From NCBI GenBank assembly GCA_008973525.1, contig WACJ01000073.1, forward strand, positions 868,001 to 932,000: a stretch of 64,000 bases of DNA, written 5' to 3'. The notes beneath the pieces were generated by a model. It did not search any database, was not told the DNA's origin, and saw nothing but the letters and a program-made list of their open reading frames with translations. How positions within the stretch are numbered: the stretch's first letter is position 1; each line of letters starts with the position of its first letter. The position numbers and the translations under genes were made by a program. Of this stretch, positions 10,616 through 21,099 are shown in pieces. The stretch is from Stenopsyche tienmushanensis. Lineage: Eukaryota; Arthropoda; Insecta; Trichoptera; Stenopsychidae.

Positions 10616-11130
10616 TTTTAAAAACCGCATAACTTCGAATTTGTTATATAAAATATATCCAAAATCGCATAAAAAAAGTTAATAAAAAACAGATGTAGAT
10701 TTTCTCTTTCCAACAATATAATTCATAATTAGCAAAGATGTCACTATAGTCCCTAACCAAAAAAAAAAATCACAAAATGGCGATTGTTTAAAAAAAATCA
10801 ATCAAATTATTTTTTGTCCTTATTTAGTCAATTTTAATTTATATTAAATAGTTAAAAAATATATTTTGACATTATGGTAAGACCGGCCAAGTGTCCACAT
10901 CACTAAAATAGCTATAACTCGGTAAGTAGATGGAGTTTTGGAAATTCTTTTGGAGAATGTATTTTTTTTTACACAATCCCAAATTATATTTTTTTCCAAA
11001 TTTCGGTAGAGTTGATGATTTATTTCCTATTTTATCCAAAATACTTCGATACGTAATCTTAATGAAATTAAAAAAAAAAACGCATAACTTCGAAATCGCA
11101 CAAAAAAAGTCGCACAAAAAGAAGTTCGAG
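10616..11130 (+). repeat. AT-R dispersed repeat, copy 1
   Basis: Matches 50775-51490 in reverse orientation with only modest divergence and some insertions. Diagnostic blocks: AAAACCGCATAACTTCGAA at the left end, TTCATAATTAGCAAAGATGT, ATAGCTATAACTC.GTAAGTA, TTTATTTCCTATTTTATCC and a second CGCATAACTTCGAAATCGCA near 11085. The CGCATAACTTCGAA block thus occurs near both ends. No coding capacity beyond short chance frames; family unknown. A smaller related piece is at 22985-23115. Confidence 0.75.
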
Positions 11131-11619
11131 TATATGTATTTTTTTAAATGGATAGGAAAAGGTTGTATCTATTGTTGGAGAATACATCGTATTGATGACA
11201 TTAATTAATATATTTTTAGTTTGAGCTTTTAGCTTTAAATCCAGAATAATTTTGTAGGGTTGGGATAAATACGTTAGTCGACAGATGGGAAAAATATTTA
11301 AACTAATGACGTAAATTAGGTTTTGTTCATTCAATCGCAATAAAAAACGATAATTACTTTTGCATCGACCTATCACTTGAATATTTAATTAATTCAAATC
11401 AACTATTCTTTTCGAGTTGAAACACTTTTGCTTCGTTTTAATTATATGTAGTCAAAAAACATGATAATATTGATGAAGAAAAAATCAACGATGGCAATGC
11501 TGAATATATTACTTTTTATAAAAATGAAAGCTTAATATAAAAATATTGCTGTCTATCAATGACAAGATACATTTATATAGAAAAATCTTCATTAATTAAC
11601 TGATTTCTCGGTCGAGAAT
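11131..11619. other. AT-rich intergenic DNA
   Basis: Nothing recognised on either strand. Confidence 0.4.
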
Positions 11620-11890
11620 CCAACAATGCACGATGAAGAAATTTCAACAGCAATAGCAAAGTTTCAGAAGACTTATTCAGATGGTATCGAGTCTGGATTT
11701 GTGCCAGAAATTCTTCAATTCAAGAAGTCTGTTGTGCAAATTGATGGATTTGATAAGCATACAAGCTTCTAATATTTACATCTTTCTGCTAAACAATGGC
11801 TTAATCCATTCATTCCACGGCGTAGAAATAGCACAACGGATTTGTTTATCAACAATTTTATGCTGGAACGTTGCAAGAATTAAAATGTAA
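11620..11890 (+). pseudogene. hAT-type transposase scrap (ZMYM1-like group)
   Basis: Two short frames on the plus strand resemble the end of hAT transposases of the TTF/ZMYM1-like group: KFQKTYSDGIESGFVPEIL followed by QFKKSV, and, in another frame, IYIFLLNNGLIHSFHGVEIA followed by QRICLSTI. In those proteins the second stretch precedes the SAERSFSKLK dimerisation motif, which is not preserved here. A stop and a shift separate the two. Old fragment with no termini. Confidence 0.5.
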
Positions 11891-12164
11891 AGTTCATGTA
11901 CAAGAGTACGCAAAATATATTGTTTCGCGGTATATTTATATTAAAATTCTCAGTTATAACGGGCATTAAAGGACCAACTAACCAACCAAAGGACCAAGAA
12001 ACTTCAAAACATTCAACTAATCATTGCACGAACAATTGTTCATTATGGTTATGATCTGGTTATATTTATGCTCGTAATATATATTTATGAAATGTGATCA
12101 AATATTACAGCAAAAGATATATATAAAAAATAATATTTCAGCTTATTATAAAATTGGAGAGAGT

Positions 12165-12280
12165 GGCTACAAAGTTTCCGTGTCCAACCGGTCCGAATTT
12201 CGGACCACTGATACATCAAAGGAGCGCCTCGCGATCGGACACCATGCCAGAACATGCCCACAAAACATGGTCTGCGTCCA
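12165..12280 (+). repeat. hAT-like repeat core, fragment
   Basis: Same core as in copy 1 at 6.9 kb but inverted: GTGTCCAACCGGTCC, the GGTCCGAATTTCGGACC palindrome, GCGCCTCGCGATCGGAC and ACATGCCCACAAAAC. No termini nearby, so an isolated fragment. Confidence 0.6.
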
Positions 12281-12331
12281 TGGATACATGGATACGAACA
12301 AAACAGGAGATTTAATTAAACAAACACAAAA

Positions 12332-12650
12332 TATAATCATACAAAATGTGCTTTGTTCCATAAGTCAAATCTAGATAGGAGGGACGACCTCCCGCAGCCA
12401 AGGCCAACGGACGACTCTCGCGACTCCCGCTTCCTGCGCGTCACTACCCAGCCGGTAACGATGCACGCGCAAGAAGCGATCGGTCGGTAAGCAGGTGCAA
12501 TGGCTCCGCAGGGCCACAAGAGGTGGCGCTGCTAAAATAGCACATTGCACCTGAAGAGCAATGGAAGAGGCCGCTACTATGCGGGGATGATATATCGCCC
12601 ACGCTACATAATCATAAAAATGTACTTTGTTCCATAAGCCAAATATATAT
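12332..12650 (-). repeat. GC-R dispersed repeat, copy 1, with flanking direct repeats
   Basis: A GC-rich body (12375-12608) that recurs at 23190-23395 (opposite strand) and 33209-33415 (same strand), with a faint fourth copy at 51797-51875. Blocks include CTCCCGCAGCCAAGGCCAAC, CTGCGCGTCACTA and GAAGCGATCGGTCGGTAA. Here it is bracketed by a direct repeat of about 40 bp (12332-12372 and 12607-12648) with a few differences, both containing CTTTGTTCCATAAG; the 33 kb copy keeps a degraded version downstream. No tRNA promoter boxes seen. Family unknown. Confidence 0.65.
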
Positions 12651-13746
12651 AATTCATAGGATCTTTTTCTTCTTCTCACTTTTATTGATTACTCGTTGGA
12701 TTGTAATAGGAGAATAAAATATGATTAAATTAAATTGGCTTTTTAGACCGGAATCCTGATAATTACCGCGGCAGTCAACGTGTTAATATATCATTAAATC
12801 AGCCATTAAATGCCGCTAAAGCCGACATAAATCTTGCAAGATTTAAAGCTTCATCCATGCAAAGGAGCAGTATAAAATAAAACGTGTCGATGGCAAAGAT
12901 ATGTCGCCGATGGCATTGCAAGGATTGAAATAAAAACGACATTGCTTCTAAATTTAAGTATTCATAATTTAAAGTCTTTATGGTCAAATCGTGCAATTCC
13001 AAGCTCCGCTCGAGCGCTTTATAAGCCCTGTGCACTTTCAATTTATTATTTTTCGAAGAAATCGCCAATCCCTCTTCTGGAAGCCGCATATACCACGAGG
13101 TCGTTGCATTTTAAATGCACCATTATCTCATGTCGAATGCAGGTGATTTGTATCGGATGACCGTTTTCCTCGTATATTCTTATTTGATCCGAGAACCGCA
13201 AACCGCACACACCGTGTCCTAAATATGAAGTGTTCCCATCATCTTCTGCAATACAATGCACCGACAAATCGGCCAATCGAAGATAGTATTTTATTGTGTG
13301 AAATGGTTTCTTTTGTGATGCAACGCAGTTGGGAATATGCGGTTTTGTTGTGCGTACCGAGCGCTGTTATTGTAACGTTATATTCAATTAATATTCAACA
13401 AGGAGTAATAAATAGATTTAACGATAGAGATTTCAATTCGATGGAAGGAAATCCAAGATATGGCCTGTAGGACTTGATTGAATGACGATCGATCGGTGCA
13501 GAATGGTATGCATTCCGGTTCGCGAGGAAGGGTTGTTCAAAGAGTTTCGTTTGTTCATCATATCATTTGTGATTATTTAAAAAAAAAAATAGAAAATAAT
13601 CATTGCAATACCATGTAGATACTTAAAAGCAGTCATAAATCTTTGTGGTGACATAAGCATCATTAAACCCACGCGATTTTCTTTTGACATGACTTCCATC
13701 ATTTTTAACAATTGTTTTATTTATCATTTATAAAAATCTTCTTTAT
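12651..13746. other. unique DNA with two overlapping minus-strand ORFs of unknown status
   Basis: Minus-strand frames at 13046-13276 (76 codons, begins MADLSVHC) and 12799-13089 (96 codons, begins MRLPEEGLAI) overlap in different phases. They look less random than neighbouring DNA but match no family I recognise, and I see no supporting splice signals. Could be a remnant gene piece or conserved non-coding DNA. Confidence 0.3.
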
Positions 13747-13747
13747 A

Positions 13748-14420
13748 CGAGGGTCATTCAGAAAGTAAGCATGCAGGACTTGAACCCACAATATATGATT
13801 CACAAATATATCACAAATAAACTATATTTCAACGAAATCGCCGTCAAGATCGAGACATTTCTGTTGTCGGGGCATCAGCTTTTTGTATGCCAGTGTTATA
13901 GATTTCCGCTTATTTTGGATTGTATTTTGGATTCTGGGATATAGTGACATATCCACATATCATCCCCCGTCACGATAGAATCCAAAAAAGCTTCCTCATC
14001 CTGTATAAAACGATCCAAAACTATATCCGCAGCGATCATACGATTTTAACAGTGCTTCGATGTGAGCATTCTGGGCACCCATCATGTACACAACCTTTTG
14101 TAACCAAGTTTTTCAAACACAATATTACCAAAAAGGATTCAAAAAATGCCAGTAAATTCTTCATGAAGTTCATTAAGCATCACACGGCGGTCATTTCGCA
14201 TTTATTCTTCAATATTTAGCACAAATTTGCCAGAAGTCACTGATGGTCATTCACTTCTTGTATCGGTATATATATCAGTACGGCCTTTTCTGAAAAATCT
14301 AACCCACTTCGTAACATGTTGTCGACTCATCACATCACTACCATAAACTTTCATGAGCTTCCGATGGATATTCGCTCGCTCTCCATCGGAAGAATTTACC
14401 GTGACTTAACAAAATGGCCG
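13748..14420 (-). pseudogene. internally deleted mariner-like transposase
   Basis: Minus strand. N-terminal helix-turn-helix part near 14255-14360 (VYGSDVMSRQHVTKWVRFF, RKGRTDIY), first catalytic region FLDSIVTGDDMW near 13955-14000, then directly the C-terminus GIQKLMPRQQKCLDLDGDF near 13820-13880. The second and third catalytic Asp blocks are gone. A terminal sequence CGAGGGTCATTCAGAAAGTA starts at 13748 after a TA (13746-13747) and resembles the terminus of the mariner at 60.3 kb. The opposite terminus was not found. Non-functional. Confidence 0.72.
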
Positions 14421-14655
14421 ACAAATACGCAAGATCAAAAAAATTGGCTGTCAGGATCTCCTCCACATGCTAGGGTGCACCAACTACGAAACGGAGAGGA
14501 GAAACTTTAAATGCGTTTATTTCGAAACTCCTTTTTCCAAGCTCATGGAAGTGCTCCCACACGCTCTAGATGAGCGTTCTTTATGAAATTTGGCAGGCAC
14601 GTGTAAAATAAACGTTTTAATCGTCTAAACTACAATCATCTAAAAATATTCAAAA
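14421..14655. other. flank of the LTR element insertion
   Basis: Short unique stretch between the mariner remnant and the target duplication of the LTR element; it continues on the far side after 18436. Nothing recognised. Confidence 0.4.
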
Positions 14656-14659
14656 GTGT
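14656..14659. repeat. target-site duplication, left copy (GTGT)
   Basis: GTGT directly before the TG of the 5' LTR; the same four bases follow the CA of the 3' LTR at 18433-18436. Confidence 0.85.
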
Positions 14660-15308
14660 TGTAGCGTGGGAATAATTTGCGATTGTTTTTATTGATTGTA
14701 AAAATAAATTAATTAATTTCGTCGTTCAATATCGATTTTTGGTCGTCAAAGCGGGCCGTTTTTAATTACGTTCGGACCTCAACCGTTCTTAAGGGTGGGC
14801 CGAGCTAATTCTTCCTATTCCGTTCTGGACGCTTTGGGGACCAGTCGTGTTGACTATTGGTGGCTCATTTTGCCGCCAATTTCGCGCTGCGTTCCCATCA
14901 TCAAGCCTCTGCGTCGTGATCGTCTGCCGTATCACAAAATGGTAAATAAAATTTATTAAACGAAGTTCATCATGTTTTAATTGTTTCCCTGTCGTTTTGA
15001 GGTTTCCTCCTTTTTGGTGTCGTCGTATGAGCGGTCGAGGATAAAGAATCGCCCCCTCGGCGGAGGTATACGCATTTTTCCGTCGCGGATGTTTCGAGTT
15101 TGTCTCGGCGCCGCGGGGCTCCTTCACCCCTGAGGGCGGAGCCCCCTCGCTTCTCGTCGAGGTCCTTCGGACCGAGATGACAGGCGCAAGGGTGCGTCCG
15201 GCCCCCGGAGCGCCCCGCGATTCGAGACGCCCCTCGTGGCGGGCTGTTTGAGGCAGCTGCGACGAAGATTGCGGGCCCCTGAAGACGGCAAGGGGCCTAA
15301 ACGCAACA
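14660..15308 (+). repeat. 5' LTR
   Basis: 649 bp, TG..CA ends. Left part AT-rich, right part strongly GC-rich. Contains two AATAAA hexamers (14703-14708, 14945-14950) and, in the GC-rich part, two stems: GGGGCTCC/GGAGCCCC (15115-15122 with 15138-15145) and GGTCC-TTC-GGACC (15161-15173). The 112-codon antisense frame at 14789-15127 recurs in the 3' LTR simply because the LTRs are identical. Confidence 0.93.
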
Positions 15309-15309
15309 T

Positions 15310-15327
15310 TGGTGTCAGAAGTGGGAT
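15310..15327 (+). other. primer binding site, tRNA-Leu type
   Basis: TGGTGTCAGAAGTGGGAT, one base after the 5' LTR. Its reverse complement ATCCCACTTCTGACACCA is the 3' end (T-arm, acceptor stem and CCA) of a typical metazoan tRNA-Leu. Confidence 0.85.
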
Positions 15328-15349
15328 CCTCGACTGCGACGACGCCGAA

Positions 15350-15547
15350 ATGCTGTCAAGGAGGACGACGACGACGACGATGGCGCATCATCAGAAGATG
15401 TTGAGGCGAGCACGTGGCAACGCCGCCATGTTGGACGCGTCGACGTACGGTTCGACGCACGCCAGCGCCACCACCGGACGCCGAGATCAGCTCGACGCCG
15501 CTAGGAATGCGCCCCTTGAGCGCATCGTCCGCGGCGAGAGAAGCTGA
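15350..15547 (+). CDS. short basic ORF just after the primer site, unknown
   Basis: 66 codons from an ATG 23 bases after the primer site to TGA; begins MLSRRTTTTTMAHHQ and is rich in Arg, Ala and Thr, partly from a CGA/ACG repeat. Position is that of gag in LTR elements and the element may keep the first bases of gag for packaging, but there is no gag domain. An overlapping frame (15414-15707, 97 codons) is also open. Coding status uncertain; GC-rich DNA stays open by chance. Confidence 0.3.
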   Translation: MLSRRTTTTTMAHHQKMLRRARGNAAMLDASTYGSTHASATTGRRDQLDAARNAPLERIVRGERS

Positions 15548-16311
15548 GGCGCCATGGAGGGTGCTTATTTCCAGCCGACCACGTGGCCTTTGGAGGCCGA
15601 CGCAGCGTCGCTGGAAAGCGCCACCACCTGAGATGCAGCACGAGCTTCCCGATGGCTTGAGCTGCAGCATCACAAGGATGGCCGTCATCCGAACGAAGAG
15701 TTTGTAATGACAGGAGTCTTTGGTCAGGTATCTCGCGGGTCATGTAATCCGCGAGGCATTGTAAATATTTTCTTAATAATTTTTATGCGTGACCTTTAAG
15801 TTGTATATAATATTTTAAGATTTGTCGCGCGAGAGATTATGTAAGTTGATGTATAAAGCGATCGGCATGGTGTGATTAAAATATCGAACTATAATGGTTA
15901 TGAAGCGTCATCAGGTTTGTCTTTTGCGATGGATGAAGAGTTGATGTGTGGATTTCTATTGTTGTAAATATTTCTTAACTTGAGGGCCGATAGTGGTACT
16001 TCAAGACATGGGAAAATCCCATCCGCTTTATCAAGCAGGGCTCGAGGCGCTAGAGATTTGTAATCAACCGGGTTTTTTTGTCTTGCCGATTCGTGGTATT
16101 TGGGTTTTGTAAACGACGTTGCATTCTGTGTAAATATTATATGCATGTCGTTCGAACTTATTTTACGAGTTTTAAAATATGTTGAATATTGTTAAATGTA
16201 ATGCCAGATGTTGCAGGGTGAATTGTATGAAATTTTCAGGTACAGTCCCAGAGATACCCTTGCGAGCGGTCGGAACCGCTTAGAGCAACTTTTATTGTCG
16301 TCGCTTTTGTT

Positions 16312-16803
16312 TCATTTTTTGTAAGCTTCTCGTAAGAGAGTGTCGTAATTGTTTAGGAGCAAGTCATTTGGTAATTTTGATTTTTTGTAAAGAATAGAGT
16401 CGCCGGAGAGCCGTGGTCCGCGAAGTATGTTTTGATTTAGATGGAGAACACTAGAGGTCGGCGATGGGAAATCCGCTGTACTAGTTGTTAAAAGATCCTG
16501 AATAGGATGCTCGAGATCAACGCGGATTGAACCACCATGTGTGGATTTGATCGCTGCTTTCTCTATCCTTTGAAAGGCGCCGCCTGGGTTCTCAACTTGC
16601 GAGAATTCCATGAGGTCGGTGATGTAGGGTTGGCGGCCGAAATTTTCAGTTTCGCGCAGGAAAACGGGAATCTGGTAAAGATTGCCCGTGATACATCGCG
16701 CACCGAAGAGCATCTGGACGAGCTTTCTTCCGTAGTTTCTAATTCTTTTCTTTACGGCACAGGATGCGGCGACAGTGACGAGTTGAAGATGGTTATTTAG
16801 CAT
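16312..16803 (-). CDS. antisense ORF of the LTR element, 163 aa, unknown
   Basis: The longest ORF of the window, opposite in direction to the element's own transcription. It begins MLNNHLQLVTVAASCAVKKR and ends LLREAYKK, with no membrane segment and no domain I recognise. A second minus-strand frame (15898-16146, 82 codons, ends AKDKPDDAS) lies downstream in the same direction. Both could come from a sequence captured by the element in reverse; or be chance. The plus-strand frame 16537-16800 overlaps it. No ribosome or splice evidence can be judged here. Confidence 0.3.
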   Translation of the reverse strand: MLNNHLQLVTVAASCAVKKRIRNYGRKLVQMLFGARCITGNLYQIPVFLRETENFGRQPYITDLMEFSQVENPGGAFQRIEKAAIKSTHGGSIRVDLEHPIQDLLTTSTADFPSPTSSVLHLNQNILRGPRLSGDSILYKKSKLPNDLLLNNYDTLLREAYKK

Positions 16804-17775
16804 TGTTGTTTCGATTGTTATGGATTTGTGCGAACTTGTCTAGTCCTCGCGATAATTGCACAGAGTGCACGATAGTTTTCGATCGCGAGAAATAGAGCTG
16901 CAATGGAATCATGGAGTACGCAGTACCAGAGAAGGAGCTTTCTGTCTATTTTTCTTATTCTTCTTTTCTGTTCTGGTTTATTCATAGAGATATCCCGCGA
17001 TAGGACACGGTGACGAGTCTATTGATGTCGTGAAATAGATATGTCAAGGTCGCGGAAAACGCAGTTTTGTTTTGATTAGTCGTCCGCGTAAACTTATAAG
17101 TGCCGGTTCGGAGGGATGATTGTTTTCGTCGCCAAACAGGCTAACGCGCGTAGACGTCTCGTAGCTATACGGACGTCGTGATGACGGTAGCTGAGCTCCT
17201 AAGGGGCACCTGATTGGTTCTTGCAGCTCGAAGAACCCTCGAAAGATTAGGTAAAAATGCAGCTTATAATGACCGGATTCATTCTGAGTCAGACGGCCAT
17301 GGAGGGCTGGAAGTAAACTAGCTGGATTCGGACCGAGATTATTTAGGATAGTGAATAAACCTTGACGAAGTTGATTAGTGGACGAATGATAAAGCTTACT
17401 GTATTTTTTAAAATAAATTAAGAAATGTAAAGAACAGACTCATGAAGGTTTCATTGCAGGAGCAGCAAGATTCTAACCGGACTCCTACAGGAACATCAGA
17501 AACATTTTTTTTTTTCCTTTTGAAAGATCCTATCACTGTGGATCTATATTTCATTTTCATATTTTTTTAAACTTATTTTTGTAAATAAAAATACTACTTG
17601 TTGTATTTTATGGTCACGGTCAAAGTTTGGCCCTGATTTCTCGGACTTTGAAGCAAATGCTGTGACCTTTATTAAGTCGGGCAGGGACGCTTTTTTTATT
17701 TTTTTTTATTTTTATATGCGGCACGATTGCGAGGCACGGGATTGGATTGATCGGGACGATTCAATTGCTTAAGTC

Positions 17776-17783
17776 GGGGGGAG
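17776..17783 (+). other. polypurine tract
   Basis: GGGGGGAG immediately before the 3' LTR, within AAGTCGGGGGGAG; standard priming site for plus-strand synthesis. Confidence 0.8.
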
Positions 17784-18432
17784 TGTAGCGTGGGAATAAT
17801 TTGCGATTGTTTTTATTGATTGTAAAAATAAATTAATTAATTTCGTCGTTCAATATCGATTTTTGGTCGTCAAAGCGGGCCGTTTTTAATTACGTTCGGA
17901 CCTCAACCGTTCTTAAGGGTGGGCCGAGCTAATTCTTCCTATTCCGTTCTGGACGCTTTGGGGACCAGTCGTGTTGACTATTGGTGGCTCATTTTGCCGC
18001 CAATTTCGCGCTGCGTTCCCATCATCAAGCCTCTGCGTCGTGATCGTCTGCCGTATCACAAAATGGTAAATAAAATTTATTAAACGAAGTTCATCATGTT
18101 TTAATTGTTTCCCTGTCGTTTTGAGGTTTCCTCCTTTTTGGTGTCGTCGTATGAGCGGTCGAGGATAAAGAATCGCCCCCTCGGCGGAGGTATACGCATT
18201 TTTCCGTCGCGGATGTTTCGAGTTTGTCTCGGCGCCGCGGGGCTCCTTCACCCCTGAGGGCGGAGCCCCCTCGCTTCTCGTCGAGGTCCTTCGGACCGAG
18301 ATGACAGGCGCAAGGGTGCGTCCGGCCCCCGGAGCGCCCCGCGATTCGAGACGCCCCTCGTGGCGGGCTGTTTGAGGCAGCTGCGACGAAGATTGCGGGC
18401 CCCTGAAGACGGCAAGGGGCCTAAACGCAACA
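17784..18432 (+). repeat. 3' LTR
   Basis: Identical by eye over 649 bp to the 5' LTR (offset 3124). The lack of differences argues for a very recent insertion or gene conversion. Confidence 0.93.
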
Positions 18433-18436
18433 GTGT
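18433..18436. repeat. target-site duplication, right copy (GTGT)
   Basis: Matches 14656-14659. Confidence 0.85.
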
Positions 18437-20497
18437 TTATTTAATAAACAAAAAACTACAAAAAATGTTGGTAAAAACACAAACTTTTTTTTGATCGCTC
18501 ACTACTTTTTTTATTTTCCAATATTTTTTAAAAAATGTAGTTTAAGCTATACACAATACTATAAAAAATAAAAATATGTTTAATTTTTTTGTTGAAAATC
18601 ATCTGTTCAGGACTTAGGACTTCCATGGTGAAAAATGTCATCACTCGCGCACCGACATAAATAGAAACGTCCCTTAAAATTCCATTTCCATAATATGATA
18701 TAGGATATTTTAATCGTTTATGGAATTTTTATGTGGGTGGTTTCCCAATGCCTTCCACGTATGATTAATTTAAAGATTATTTGAACATGAATTTTAAGTG
18801 AAAAGATCTCAATCTCTCAGATTTTGATTTATACCTGATTTATTTATTTAATAGTTTAGATTTTAACTCAGTATACTAATACTTGGTCAATATGAATATA
18901 TTTGGTTGTTTATGAATTTATTTTAACGCCCTGATCAAAAAACATATGATCTCTCATCGCTCCAAATCAATAGAGTCATCCTTCATCGCAATGTACGCGT
19001 TTTGTTTATTAACACATTATGTGCGGGAAGCATATTTTTATAAATCACTCTTAACTATTTGTACAAACTAGAAACTATTTGTACAATATTTTTAAAGTCA
19101 CTAGGGTCGACTAATTGAAATTAAGACCACTTATTTTCCTCATTTGCTTTGATACGTTTTTGATAATTTGCTCGTTATAAGCGTGAAATATGCCATTTTT
19201 AATGATAATCAATTGTAAAAAATACATTTATACTTATTTTATACTTGGAATCGTTTGATTACATTGTTTTTATTCAAAAATATAGATCAGATCGTATTTA
19301 GATTGACACTGTGAATTATTCAAAAAAAGAAAAAATAATACTTGGTCTTTCAAAGCGTTCAAATCGAGAGCTTATTTTGTTACTTATGTTATTTGTACAA
19401 TAAAACAGACGTCTTTTTCGACTTAAATTGCAGATGCTGTTGTTAAATATAAAAAGAAACATTCTCTACAAACGAGTTGTCCATTGAGTCGTGTAAGTAT
19501 TGACCAATAACAGTATTTTTTCAACTAATTGGATGGAATGCAAAAGAATACATGTTTTTATATATTTACGTCTCATTTGAAGATAGTTATTTCGATGTCG
19601 GTTTTGGACGCATTGAGATTGTCTCATTAAGTATTCATATGCATTTATTTTGGTCTTAAACGGGAATCATTGTCTAATTGATTTAATCTTTGGATTAACA
19701 ATTCAATTGTCCGTCTTGCCGTCGGTTTTCAGAAGCGCCGGTTCAAAGATAATGGAGACGTATAATAATTAAAACGCGATTGAAATCGATTTGAGTTCAG
19801 CATCCGAAGTCACATCTCTGTCCGAGCATTACACCTACGATTTACATGGCGCCAGATATCCTATCTCAAGAACAGGTACGTCTCGTACGTTTAACCATTA
19901 TTAGCATGGTTGGTCTTAATATTCATCCACAATTAACGATCTTCTCGAAAGCTCTTCCATGATGAGAAACTTTGACAAGTCAACATCCTCGAGCGTGGGT
20001 TGAATGACGAGAGTGCGCTATCGTTTACATAATGATTTGTTGCCTGTATTGATTCTGCTATTGAGATTTGACCCTTTGCGAGCTGAATTCCAAGAATATT
20101 TTCGGCTTTCGATACCAATTTTTTAGTTCAAGATCGTTAACACTGGAAACGAGACAGTGACAATCGTATTATATTTCAAATGTAAATGCTGCAATCGTCG
20201 TGTTCTCTGATTACGTGCGCGTCCTACTTGAGTGACGAATTTACGTTGCCTTTTTCAGAAAACGAGTTTTCGATGACACTTTCAGAAGAATTTGAACGAC
20301 AAACTCAAGCACATTGTAATTAAATAATATGCCTATTTCATTATTTAAAACTTAGACAATCATTCATCCCTGATTTTTTATGGAAATCCTGGGAAAAAGC
20401 TGGTGAACGTAATTATTTTTGTCTTCAAATGTGTTCCTTGATATGCAACCAAGTTGTTACACTTAACACTAATTTAAAAACCAATCGAAGCAATATC
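18437..20497. other. AT-rich intergenic DNA with one exon-like interval
   Basis: Mostly plain AT-rich sequence. At 19733-19875 a 143-bp interval is bounded by an acceptor-like GTCGGTTTTCAG and a strong donor-like GTACGT; part of it (19773-19875) is open. No protein match is recognised. Around 19930-20290 the sequence is slightly GC-richer without features. Confidence 0.35.
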
Positions 20498-21065
20498 CAA
20501 AGCCGTAACAAGGGTATGAAGCACCCGTGACAAGTATACAACTTGCGCCCCCCCCCCCCCGCCCCCCAAATGCTGTACATCGCATATAGACTGAAAATTT
20601 GAACATGAGAAAGCTGTGCGCAAGACGAGTGCCGCGTTTGCGTTTGGCGATGTTTCACAGCAATAAAGCCGAGTTTTTGCATCAATTTAGGATGAAACAT
20701 GGGTCCATAATTTCACAAATGAGACTAGGAAACATGGGGACCCTCTACTGACCAGCTCAACAAAAGTGCACAGTATGGTACTTAATATTCATGTCCACAA
20801 GGACACGTTCATTCTCAAATTCGAGTAGCTATTTGGACTCTAAGCGCGGGGTAGAAATTAGCCAGATTTTATAACTTAAAACTAAAAGGCTTCCGTTATC
20901 CATAGAAGACCTCAGATACGTATTTATTCCTGAAAATGCCGCATAAAGTTCTAAAAGAGGACGGAGTAGCCACAATGTCTGTGTATCCAACCGGTCAGCT
21001 TTTCGGATCGCTGACATGACGAATGGATTGAACGCCATTTCTGAACTTGTCTACAGAATGATTAC
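20498..21065 (-). mobile_element. hAT-like repeat family copy 2
   Basis: Inverse-orientation match to 6850-7300 of copy 1, in reversed block order: core palindrome region near 21000-21030, the AGTTTTAAGTTATAAAATC part, CCCATGTTTC.TAGTC and ATGGACCCATGTTTCATCC. At 20498-20514 it ends in AAAGCCGTAACAAGGG, the family terminus, showing that both ends carry the same inverted sequence. Contains a C-tract near 20547-20567. No transposase frame. Confidence 0.6.
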
Positions 21066-21099
21066 GAACACTCATTACAAAACCAAGTTTTCCGAAAAA

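Larger units (their letters stand above)
14660..18432 (+). mobile_element. young non-autonomous LTR retrotransposon
   Basis: Complete provirus-like structure, 3773 bp: 5' LTR 14660-15308, 3' LTR 17784-18432, each 649 bp and identical by eye, both starting TGTAGCGT and ending CGCAACA. Flanked by a 4-bp duplication GTGT (14656-14659, 18433-18436). A primer site complementary to a tRNA-Leu 3' end follows the 5' LTR and a polypurine tract precedes the 3' LTR, giving plus orientation. The 2475-bp interior lacks protease, reverse transcriptase, RNase H and integrase, so it must move in trans. 4-bp duplication fits a Ty3/Gypsy-type integrase, but without pol this is inference. Identical LTRs imply recent insertion. 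Richer in GC than its surroundings. Confidence 0.92.

Noticed and set aside
14789..15127. 112-codon antisense ORF repeated at 17913-18251
   Set aside because: It lies wholly in the LTR and is duplicated only because the LTRs are identical; no domain, GC-rich composition.
20547..20567. C-rich run as a functional element
   Set aside because: Simple homopolymer tract inside a decayed repeat; possibly also a sequencing-sensitive spot.
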